Source: Camillea tinctor (lineage: Eukaryota; Ascomycota; Sordariomycetes; Xylariales; Xylariaceae). From it: DNA of 64,000 bases. Each line of letters begins with the position of its first letter. Position 1 is the first letter of the stretch. A program made the translations under genes and the position numbers. Below, in pieces: positions 23,228-34,083 of the stretch. Location: positions 124,001 to 188,000 of the forward strand of contig MU394075.1 of the NCBI GenBank assembly GCA_022578605.1, in the 5' to 3' direction. Under the pieces are notes generated by a model. It saw nothing but the letters and a program-made list of their open reading frames with translations. It did no database searches and was not told the origin of the DNA.

Positions 23228-23286
23228 AAAGATACCAATAGCGCTCATAGGAATCGAACCTACACTAACTATTAAACTCGCCAAGT
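23209..23286 (-). repeat. tRNA-like repeat, copy 2
   Basis: Second copy of the unit, B box at 23260-23250 on the minus strand. Its left end overlaps an 11-nt perfect inverted repeat: CTATGAGCGCT at 23200-23210 and AGCGCTCATAG at 23240-23250, separated by 29 nt. Confidence 0.75.
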
Positions 23287-24852
23287 CCAGCATACTTATT
23301 AGATACTACATAACCTCCATAAGTTGGGTAAGTTAGGTTAATTAGTTGCCGGTGAGCCAAAGAAGGGTAGGGCATTTCTCATCCTTCCATTCATCTTGTT
23401 CGGTTTACTCGCTGCCTATTTCGCCCTCTTTTTCTTCTCTTTTCTTTTTTTTCCTGCCTTTTTCTTTTTGGGGCAACTAACAGGCAAGGGGAATAAGAAA
23501 AAATAAGCATCCATTACCAAAAAAGAACCGACCACTAATAAAGTTATTGCTTATTTCTTAGCCTTTCCGTTCGCCTTAGAATTCCATCGGATTGCACGTC
23601 ATTGCATGTCCCTGGGGCGGATTATACACGTAGATGTAAGGGACGTTAACATGGGTTCAAGTAGTATTGCTCATTGCCTCTAGAACTTCTCTTCGGTCAA
23701 CGTACCGCTTTCTCGGTATCCGAACCAAATATCCTTTCTGACTCGATCTAACTATCTAGGTTAAGTAAGTTAGGCCAACTTAGGTAGATTATGTGGGTTG
23801 AACAACTCAAGAAAGTAGATAGAAAATGCCCGACCCTATCAAGCCTATACAACAACAACAACACCAAGACTAACACTAACACGAACACCAACTTCAACCG
23901 TGCATTAGGGAACCTCTGGGCAAGATCGATCAGATCTCGGCATCTCTTAACAAGATACTTAAAGTATCAAAAGCCAAAAGAAAGAAAAAAGAAAAAGAAA
24001 TGCAAAGGCCGTCTGGATGTATATAATACGCTATTTACTTACACCAGATAGTGTATGAATGCAATGTAGCGTATGTACCGTACCATCTTGTAAGACAACC
24101 CCAGATCCGACCCTCCTCCTCTCCCTCCTCCCCCTGTCCCCTCCCCTGTCCATGGCCCTTGTCCGTCCCTCCCGCCGCATTGAAGACGGAGGGGTGACAG
24201 GAGGGTGTATGACTAGACCAAATACCGCTTAGATCGCTGCCTTGAGGTGGCTCAGCTGTCCTTCCCACTTCGCTCTCGACTAGAACCAGCTGCCCTTTTT
24301 TACCTTTTACGCATCCATCACCAGGTTCGCCCTCCACACATTACAAATGTTCCCGTGACGCAACTCCTTTGATGTTTACCACCTCTCGTCCTACGCTGTC
24401 TTCCTACCTATACATCCGGATGTGACTTGTCTAACCACCTAATACCAACTAGAGCCGTGCCCGGAGTCCATATTCGAGCTACCGAGTGAATCATTGGACC
24501 TCGTTCCCTTGGTGGCTTATGGACCAGAGAGTCTGGTCTTGCGGAGTCTGTCTTATAGTAGCGAGCTCTGACTGACCCGTAGAGCAATATTGTGCCTCGC
24601 TGGGTTCCTGCGCCTAGGCTATGTGCTTACCATATCATATCATATACATATACCTACCCTTTACGTCACACCAGAGATCCGTTGCGGGAGACCCTTGTTT
24701 CCTATATAAGTACCTTCTGGCTGGCCATCTACACCAAGCTTTTCCATTTAACACTAATCTTCCAAGAGCCAGAATAGGTAGAGACTTACACAGGCCAGTG
24801 CTGACCTAAGTCCAAAGCTTCCACTTCTTTTTCGTCTTGCCCATAAGCAAGC

Positions 24853-27800
24853 ATGGTAAGTCTAGCTCACAAGTTCTTTTACACGCTCCCTTCGTCTGAT
24901 ATTACGGCCGAGAGCATAGCTTCTCTTCTTCCGGTAACGTTTCTAGTCAGTTACTCAGTTAGTTTGCTAACATGTCTTCTCTCCCCCCCTCCGTCTTCCA
25001 GGGCTCGATCAACAAGCAAATCTCGCGTTACGAAGCTACCGCTGTGTATACTCATCCCGACGCCAAAGTAGACATAGTACTCGTGCACGGATTGAATGGC
25101 GATCCGCAGAAGACGTGGACGGCTAAGAACGGCGTGTTCTGGCCGTCCGACCTGCTCCCGACATCTTTGAGAGAGGCGCGCGCAAATGTACTGGTGTACG
25201 GATACAATGCGGATGTATACTCGAAGAAGCACGGGTCAAACCCGAGCGACAACTTCATCTATATGCATGCGCAAACCTTAGTAACATCCCTCACACATTA
25301 CCGCAAGGACGAGCTATCGTCGCGCAATCCAATCATATGGGTCTGTCACAGTTTGGGAGGTATCCTAGTCAAGAGGGCGCTTCTATACTCAAATGACTTG
25401 CGCACGCCACAACACGAGGACTACCGGTCGATTTACGTCTCCACATACGGCATCGTATTCCTCGGCACGCCACATACCGGCTCGGATATAGCGGTTTGGG
25501 GCTCCGTCTTACAAGCCATGTCAGATGCCGTCGTTCCCAAGTCGTTCTTCCAATCAGAGTCGGTACTGCTGAGAACGCTCAAGAGAGATAATGAGACACT
25601 GCAAAACATTAACAGCCACTTCCTCGACATATACCAGCGATTCAAGATCCTTATGGCCCACGAAAATCATAAGACCGATTTCAAAGGCACGAGGATGCTA
25701 GTCGTGGACTCGACTTCCGCAAGCCCCCAGTTACCGGGAGTGACTTACTATGCCATCGAAGCCACTCACTCCGGTATGTGTAAGTTTGATAGCAAGAATG
25801 CACCGGGCTACAGAACAGTCGCCACGGCTATTCGTGACTGGGTCTTAGATGCGCCAGACGTAATTGCTACGCGGTGGAGAGTGGAAGAAGATGAGAAATT
25901 AGCACGCGCAAAGCATGAGATAGAGGAGAGGATGAAGCCATGGGTACGTGGGCGTCCTAATGTCTTTCAACTTGGAGTCTAGACCGAGGTACTAACATCA
26001 TTTCAGCTTAACTCGCAACGAATGCAGCAGTCTGATCAAGGATCCAGTAGGTTATCACCGTCGCTGTCCCTGCAGAGCAAAAACCGCAGTCATTCTCGTA
26101 ACCGACTACTTCTTGGAAGTGCCTTCCAGACCGTACAGTTCCCCTTTGAGATCGAGGAAATGGAAGAGCAGATGTCATGAATGAGAATGAAATTAAGGGC
26201 GTTTATGGAATGCGGAGCATAGGCTGATTATTTATTTCTGTAGTTCAACAACAAAATAATGATACTTCTTTACCCCCCTCTGAAGAACCCTCGAAGATCG
26301 AGCATCAGTCTAAGCCACTTCTGCCTGAACCAGAAACGCCAAACCAGCCTCCAGCTGAAGAGTATTTCCCATCCCAAGAATCCAAACCTGACCAAGAGAA
26401 AAATCCATCCCCAGAGCCTATATTTGTCAAACCCACAGTGTTCCGGCCCAATACGTATTTCAAGGGGCGCCAGAAGGAGATGAAGCTCTTACATAAGATG
26501 TTGACAGATCGTGCAAGGAGATCAGTAGGCACTTCATCCGTTCTCATTCAGAGCATGCCTGGCGGAGGTAAGAGTCACCTGGCACGACAATACGTCTTCC
26601 AGCATAAATATGACTATCCGGGTGGTGTATTCTGGATAAGAGCAAAGTCAATACAGGAACTGGAATACGGTTACTGGGACATCGCAAAGACTGCAGGCCT
26701 GAGTGAAATAACGAACCTGGACCGTAGTGGAGTTAACGACACACTCACAATGGTAAAAGCAGTTCAAGCATGGCTCAGCAGGACTGAAGACTGGCTGCTC
26801 GTACTAGATGGCATTCACTTTGATCTACCCGACTTGCAACACTATATCCCCTTCGCCAGGAACACTAGCATCATATATACTTCAACAGAGCGAACAACTG
26901 GCGAGGACTACCAATTCGACAATCCCCAAACGATTATCCTAGATGCACTCAGCAAGAGCGAAGCTCAAGAGTTGCTCTTCGAGGAGATGGGCAAGAAAAA
27001 GCCATGGACGCAGGATGATCTCAAGCGCGCGGAAGAGCTGATTGAGTTGATGGATCGGTTGCCTCTAATGATTCACGTTGCAGCACTTCAGCTCAAGGCC
27101 ACCAGAGAACCCCTGGCAAAGTACCTAAGGTCGTATCGAAGCCGTCCTAAAGTCGGCAACCTACCCGCATATCGATCAGTACGTGAACAGCTAGAACACA
27201 GAGGCGCCACTGCTGCCTTGAATCTCATACGGATACTGGCTTTCTTCGGCACACATATCCCAGTCGAGATGGTAGTTCTTGGTAAGATTCTTTAACCGCT
27301 CGGAACCGAAATCCCGTTTTCTAACGATAATATTGTATATAGGTGCAAAAGCGCTAGACAAGAGAACACCAGTCAGGTCCGCCGACCCTGAAACGCGGAG
27401 GTTGTCCTTAAATAATACTTTCAAGATTCTTATAGCGTTTGCACTAATAGAACGGAATGAGAATACTGAAAGCATCTCCTCGAGTTCTCACAGCACTCGC
27501 AGCGTCGATATGGGTCAGGACAACCTAGACATCCTCAGAATACACGGGATAGTCCAAGCTTTCTTCGTCGATATCTTAAACGAAGAGAAGGAAGTGCCAT
27601 TTTGGTTAGACCGTGCGGTGTGTGTCTTTTGTCGAGCATTCGACATGAGCGACCGTCGGATCGATACGGATCCCCAAACAGGAGTTCCTGAAGACTACCG
27701 GCGGTTTCTGATACATGGCCAGCGGCTTCTAACTCACCTGGATCGTTTCGAAAAGAGGGACCAGCCGCTCCTTACGCCGTGCCGAGAGGTTTTGGAGCAA

Positions 27801-30113
27801 CGCATTGATACAATCAATGGTCGTATTGATAAACTGACCAGAAGAGTCACAGACGCCACCGGTCAGGCTGTCAACGATGGTATTGTTTCTGTCTTCGAGC
27901 GAACCAATAGTCTTTCGGAAACCGATTCAAACTCTCCGCCAAGCAACAATAGCCTCATCGATGCTTACATTCTGGAGGATAGTACTGAACCCCTGGATTC
28001 TCCCGGAGTCTACTTCCCGGGCGAGTACAACCCCTACCACTGGCATGTGACATACCCCTACGGTGTCCCGTACGTGTCTACGGATGATTTGAATGACTCG
28101 AATACCGTCACACCACAGCCTGCGCCTACAGAGGTGTTCGAGTCGATGTCTATGCCTGATGACGATGAAACCACAAGGAGAGTTTTCGGTCCCCACCATC
28201 GGACCATCAAGAAACACGCTGAGAAACGATATCGTGACCATGCTGGTTCATGGAGAGCCTCGTCACAAATCGTCAGCGATCCCCGGGTGAGCATTAGTCG
28301 CGAGACGGCAAGAGGCATCATTTTCCAGTCCCCAGCTCAGCAAGCCGGTTTCCGTCCCTCAACTAGTGACAGCGTCGCCGTCGCTAGTAGTGAAGCCGAG
28401 TTCAGCTTGAACCAGATTAAGCAAGTTTCGCCCTCGGTTCGAAGAGAGAGCGTGGTTTCGATCGATGCAGCTGTCCTTTCAGAAGAACGACCTAAGCTTA
28501 TTCAAGGAAGGACGTCGTATGCAAATGCAAAGACTGAGGTGGTCGGGGATGGTCTATCAATCACGCCGACATTCTCTTATCCTCCTCCGTCATCAAAGGA
28601 TGCCGCTGCCACCATCATGCGTCTCAAGGATACCGATCGACCTGTTTCAGTGGAAGGGCTTGCTCCTGTTAAGGTTTCTAGTCCTTTGACCATGGCCCCA
28701 TTAGACCCCGAGTCCATGCCGACATCAGTTGCTCCAGTTGTCCCTACAGTGCAGCAACTACCTACAGAGGAAGATCTCGAACAGACGCCCAAACTGCCTT
28801 CTCGGCCACCGTCACGGCCTCCATCAGGGCCACCCTCCGGATCTCCTCCCAGGCCGTCATCCGTTCCCCTATCGCGGAATTCCAGGTCAAGTCCATCGTG
28901 GGCCCAAGGACCATTCCAACCACCTCCCATCCCTATCGAAGTGAACACTACGAGTAGCCTACGCTCTGGAGCAACCCCGCCACCACCGCTACCACCCCGA
29001 TACTGGGAACAGCAGCCACACATACCACGGTACGCCATCGACGAGGAAGACAACAGACAACAACAACATCATCACCTAACCCACTCCCTCCCCTCCATCC
29101 ACACGTACCCCTCCGCCAACCCACCGCTGCCGTACCCCCACCACGCGGTGCCCATCCCCGTACCCCCAGGCAGTTTTCCAGACCATTACCCCCACCCCGC
29201 GCCCTGGGTCGCCGCCTCTTCGTCGCCGGCAAGCATCTCGAGCCTGCACCCGCAAGGCTACTCCTCACAGCCCATGTCCCGCAACGCGAGCCACAACTCG
29301 GCCGCGTCGAGCAACCAAAGCGTGATCCTGCTGCGCCCGCGCTCGCACTCGCCACCCCCTGCCCGCAGCTACAATAACGGGAGCTACAACAACAACAGCG
29401 GCGGCTACAGCCAGATGTCGTCCTCGCCCGCCTCGCAGATCATGCAGCGCCCGCGCTCCCGCCGCCCCAGCGTCGTGGAAACCGAGCCCAGCCCCCGCCT
29501 CCCGCCCTCCTCGCCCTTCGCCGTCGAGAGCAGCTACCACGCGTACACCCAGAACCACTCCCGGACCGCGGGCATACTGCGCCGGCTGAGGAGCAGGGGC
29601 GCGGGCGCGGGCATGGAGAGGAGTCGCAGTGAGGGGAGGGGGTACCATGGGTTGAGCGGGTATTATCACCGCAGGGGGAGAGGGGAACACGTAAGGGGGA
29701 GAGGAGAAGATATGGCGAGATCGGTTTCGGGGTCAGGGTCGGGGTCGGGGTCGGGTGGGTTTAGACTGGCGGATGGCAGGGTGGTGGAGTTTGGGGCGCA
29801 GAACTTGGAGGAACAGGTCGCAAGGAGCAAGACTACGGCTACGCCGCCGGGGAGCAGGAGGGAGAGGTTTGGGATCGGGAGTATTAGGCGGAGCGGCGGG
29901 AGTGTGGGGAGAAATGGGGATGGGAGTGCGAATGGGAAGGTGAAGGAGGGGAGGAGTCTGAGTGGGAGTATTAGGGGGAGGGGGAAGGGGAAGGAGAAGG
30001 AAAAGGAGAGGCAGGGGATGGTTAAGAAGGGGGAGGATAGGGCGGAGGATGGGAGCCAGGAGGGGGGTGAGGAAGGGGAAGGGGTTGTTGGGTTGGGGAT
30101 TCAACAGCAGTAG
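24853..30113 (+). CDS. Alpha/beta-hydrolase + NB-ARC NLR-like protein with long disordered tail; possible frameshift at exon 3/4
   Basis: STAND/NLR-type protein of about 1640 residues. Exons: 24853-24855 (ATG followed at once by GTAAGT), 25002-25943, 26007 to about 26173, 26244-27281 and 27343-30113. The alternative start at 24972 lies in a branch-site/polypyrimidine tract ending in TTCCAG, so I prefer the ATG-intron start. Exon 2 encodes a lipase-like alpha/beta hydrolase: VDIVLVHGLNG, then nucleophile motif WVCHSLGG and GIVFLGTPHTG. Exon 4 has NB-ARC signs: FKGRQKEM, Walker A IQSMPGGGKSHLARQ (26552 onward), Walker-B-like WLLVLDGIHF and LIELMDRLPLMIHVAALQL. Exon 5 starts with a winged-helix-like part, then about 750 residues rich in Pro, Ser, Arg and Gly with no visible TPR, WD40 or ankyrin repeats. 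The only nearby donor after EEMEEQ (GT at 26174) is in phase 2, but exon 4 needs phase 1, and the uninterrupted frame meets TGA at 26178. The gene may therefore be split into two products, use an unusual splice, or contain a sequence error. Confidence 0.7.
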
Positions 30114-31447
30114 TGAGACGAGGATGTGGATGAGACTGGTTCATCATCTGTAACATTATTATACATACATATATGGGTTTTATGTTTTGGGGGTGATGGG
30201 GCATATTGGGAGGGTTAGCCTTTGCTTTTTTTTTCTGGCTGTTTTTTTCTTGTACCAGACACATTTCTTGTGCTTATAAAACATAAAACATCATGGCATC
30301 ACAGAAGAGAAGGGGGTGGGGAGGTTTTTTGTGGTTTTATTAAAGAAAGATAGCATTATCATCATAGCTCGTATATACAACATGAAAATAGCTATAGATG
30401 GATAGAAGGATGTTCAATATATTGTGTACAAGGTGTATATTATGCTAGTAGACCTTCCCCTCGTGAGATGAATTCGACTATCAAAATGGGCTTAAAAGAA
30501 TACTGAAAGCTGGTTGTAGTACACAAACGAAAACTTCTAATGGCCATGCTTGGAAGGACTCTCGTATTGGTATTACACAGGCGAATTTATAAAATAGGTT
30601 GTTTGCATGAGCGGCAGTGTGATACATATGTCGGCAGCCCGTGTTTGTCTGTCAATAATAGGTTCATGGAAGGGAGCACAGTGAAACCATCTCTCTCTCT
30701 CTCTCTCTTATTTACATCAATATGTGTAGAAGGGTAGGTAGTTGTATACATGTGATTTATTATTCAGGACATTATGATATGTGATCAATTGACGAACCAT
30801 GTTAGTGGATAAGAAAAAAAGGTTAAGAAAGAATAGATAATAATAGACTATAGAGATTTCGATGCAAACCAATAGGAAGTTTTGCACCCTTGTCAGGTAT
30901 AAGCGGATCAGGTTACTCGCTGCAACCATACCCAAAGAAGCTTAGCGAAAATAGAACAAGCAGGGCTTGGCGGAAAACGCAATGTGATCGGCAACCCACC
31001 TTAGCAAGAAAACTTTCCTACCCCCCGCCCTTGACTACTTTCTCTTTTTTTTTTCTCCCTAACTCTTCCCTTCCTATTGTCTATCGCTTTAACCCCCAAA
31101 TAAACTTTAAGCAGCAACGGCAGATCTTATCATACATATTACATCCACTTATAACTTTAACTCTATCTCTCATCTTACAAGTATTCGGAATCTAATCTCA
31201 TATACACCTTCTTATCCACTTCTGGGATTGATTTTTAAATGTGTTAAAATTATAAAGAGAGGAAAAGAAAACTTTCAGAGGAAGGATAAATATTTAATTC
31301 CAGGCCGAGAGGAGCAAAAAAATTAAATAAAAATAAAAATAATCCAAAGCAAGGGGCTTAAAATATAAGAAAAGGGGAGGTAAAGAATAGAGAAAGACAA
31401 CCCCCGACTAAAAAGGACAAAAGAAAGGAAAAGAAAAAGAAATCAAT
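30114..31447. other. Intergenic region
   Basis: 3' UTR of the NB-ARC gene and promoter of the HTH/2EXR gene. It contains a (CT)n run at about 30690-30708 and an A-rich leader just before 31448. No coding ORF or RNA gene was seen. Confidence 0.6.
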
Positions 31448-32748
31448 ATGTCTTCAGAAGAGGAACCATCACCAAGTCCATCTGAATCCACTCCTATTAC
31501 CACTCCTACTACTACTACCACCGCCAACTCCGCAACACCAACAACAGCCGACGCATCAACATCATCATTAGCGTCCCCGACATCATCTAAGTCCCGGGCC
31601 AACCAGATCCGGCCCAAGGGCGTCCACACCAAGCACCTCACCGAGCTCGAGCGCTTCCGGGTCCGGACCCTCTACTATGACGCCTGCATGACTAAGAGGC
31701 GCATCCAGGAGGTGACAGGCTACTCCGAGAGCCAGATCCGCACCGCCGTCCGCGCTAAGAGCTTCGAGATCGGTAAGCGGACCGGACGGCCGCGGAAAGG
31801 ATATAGTAAGTTTGTCTCTTTCTTTCTATGTATATAAGTATGATACTTATTGGGTGTATATATATACTCTAATCCTATTCTATACTATACTTGTCATGAT
31901 AAACCCCCTTTACCCCTTACCCCTTATCTTTCCCTTCTTATTATTATTCATATCGTGGATGGATGAGCATTATTATTGCACGTGCCCTTCCATCCAAGTA
32001 GGTCTGCAATTTGGAAGAAGCCTTGACCTCATCCCTTTTTTCAAGAATCTCATTTTATGTCATTTTATGCCATTTCACCCTTTGAGCACAAAGCCTCTAC
32101 CACCTTCTGTTTATATCTCAGTATATATCCTATGAATCTAACCTATTATCGATAGAAATACACGGCCCTGGGATTGAAGGAGACCAAGACCAGGACAGCT
32201 TCCAGGACGACACGCTCATGTCGATAGACGAGCAAGTGCAAGGCCAGCTCCTCGCCAACGCCCTCGAGAGCCCCCCACCCTCATCCTCGTCCCCGCCCCG
32301 CCCCCGGGGGTTCACCGACCTGCCGGAGGAGCTCCGCACGCAGATCTGGAAGCTCGTCGTGTCGGCGGGGTCCGCGGCCCCGCTGCGCCGCACCTGGGTC
32401 TTCATCACGCAGCCCTCGGCGCCGTGGCTCTACCTCGACACGTCGTACGCCGCCGACGCCCTGCGCGCCCCGCCCTGGGCCCAGTACGTGCAGCGCCGCC
32501 ACGCCCCCGCCATGGCCCTCTGCCACGTCAACCGCGAGGCCCGCCACGCCGTGCTCGACGCCTTCACCCCCGTCGTCACCGCCGCCCCCACCTCACCCCC
32601 CGGCCTCTACTTCAAGCCCATGCCCGATTTCGTCTGGGTCGATCTCGCGCACGACCGTATTAGCTTCTTCGGCGCGACTCCGTATAGTCCCGATATGTTC
32701 GGGAAGGCGAGGAGGGTGGCGCTGCCGGCGGTTTGGTGGCGCAATTGA
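31448..32748 (+). CDS. HTH + AT-hook + 2EXR domain protein
   Basis: Exons are 31448-31805 and 32156-32748, phase 1, 316 residues. The 350-nt intron has donor GTAAGT and a CTAAC branch site. Residues 1-50 are Ser/Thr/Pro-rich and disordered. Residues of about 63-105 (LTELERFRVRTLYYDACMTK then RRIQEVTGYSESQIRTAVRA) look like a homeodomain-like helix-turn-helix of the kind seen in transposase or regulator DNA-binding ends. Directly after it, GKRTGRPRKG (about 109-118) fits an AT-hook with its GRP core. The second exon encodes a fungal 2EXR domain beginning GFTDLPEELRTQIWKLVV, with the conserved CHVNREARHAV and FVWVDLAHD. 2EXR proteins are abundant and mostly uncharacterised in fungi. The joint architecture suggests a DNA-binding protein, which is inference. 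Confidence 0.72.
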
Positions 32749-34083
32749 GGGGAAAGGGAAGGGCGGCGTGGGTGTGAAAGCCCCCCGTGTCTGTCTGTCG
32801 TGTATGTTTAGGCGTGTGTTGTTTTAGCTGTTTTCTTAGCATGGCTTGCATTCATGTGTACACTTCTTATATTTCTTGTTCTCGATTCTCCTAGTTCGGA
32901 CTTCCTTACTGGTCAACCTACCTAACCACATATCGAGCTATCTATGTCAGACTTATTTCTTTTTACGAGGGGACAGCGGATAGGTTACCCAGCGCTATCC
33001 ATCTTGCATTTTGCTTCACTTTGCTGCTGCTGTTACTACTACTGATTCTATGCTCTTTCCTCTTTTCAATAGGGGAAATGATGCGTGAAGTTAAAAGATC
33101 AAGTGGAAAGAGAGAGAAGAGAGAGAGGAGAAGTTGGGAATATGTAACCTAATACCCTACTGTCGTTAGGCTTGCATTCTACTAGTTAATTGAAAGTCGA
33201 TATAAATTTCTAAATACATTTTATTCCTTTCGAGGGTGGCTTGTCTTATGCCGTCGAATTCTGGCTGTGAGCTTTCTCAATCTTTTATGAATAATCCTTG
33301 ACTGCCAAATGAGCGACAAGAGAGAAAAGGATACTCTCCATGTAAATTGACACGAGTGTCTTTTACAAGCCTGGGCAGATAACTAGTATAGTGAATAATT
33401 CACAGGGCAGAAGAACTTCCGGGGGGTCAACCAGCAAAATCTAGGCCCGCCCGAGGAACGTGATCTTATGTTACATCCAACAAGACCCCAGATTCTAAGC
33501 TAAACCATCCATCTTTCCGAGTCTACGGTGGAAATTTCTAGGGTAGCTATATTAGCCGCTCTAATAACTCATGGCAAAGACGGAAAGGAAACTCTCCTCC
33601 CTCTCTCTCCTTTCTTTATTTCTTTCTCCAAGCCGCCAAGCGAGATGATTTTCTTCCTTCCTTGGTCTTTACCCCAACCATACCTAACCTAGACCTACCT
33701 ACTTAGCTATCCTAGTGCAGTCAAGAAAACACCGAGGCCCAATTGCACCATCACAGCCAGGTTTCGCTCTTCTTACCCTTACCCAACCCCCCGCGCCCCA
33801 CACCCCAGCTTGTCTGCCATGGCGAGCTCCGGGTTACAATATAGCGATGCGGAGAAATGGAGGTGGAGTCTATTCGAGCGCCTGCGGACCGTGTTGGCAC
33901 GATGTTTATATGCAACTACTCTTGGCGGGCCCTACTTATAAGCTCGGTGGGCTTTCACCGAGAAACCACCTTTACACCTCTCGTTGATAAACAATGCAGT
34001 TGTTGTTTACTCCCTTCGCTAGTTAATGGTTCACTCTCGTTTTTATGGTCCTATTCCTCTAAACCTTTTTTTTCTAATTCCTA
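32749..34083. other. Intergenic region
   Basis: 1.3 kb between tandem genes with no coding ORF. It should hold the promoter of the secreted glycosidase gene; a TATA-like ACTTATAAG occurs near 33933. C/T-rich sequence is at about 33590-33660. No repeat or RNA gene was recognised. Confidence 0.55.

Larger units (their letters stand above)
21161..24852. other. Long gene-free region (3.7 kb)
   Basis: No ORF longer than about 100 codons, none of them protein-like, and no splice-linked exons were found. It contains short homopolymer runs (about 22283-22325) and the tRNA-like direct and inverted repeat cluster at 22989-23286, listed separately. The last few hundred bases are the promoter and 5' UTR of the hydrolase-NB-ARC gene. 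Confidence 0.5.
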
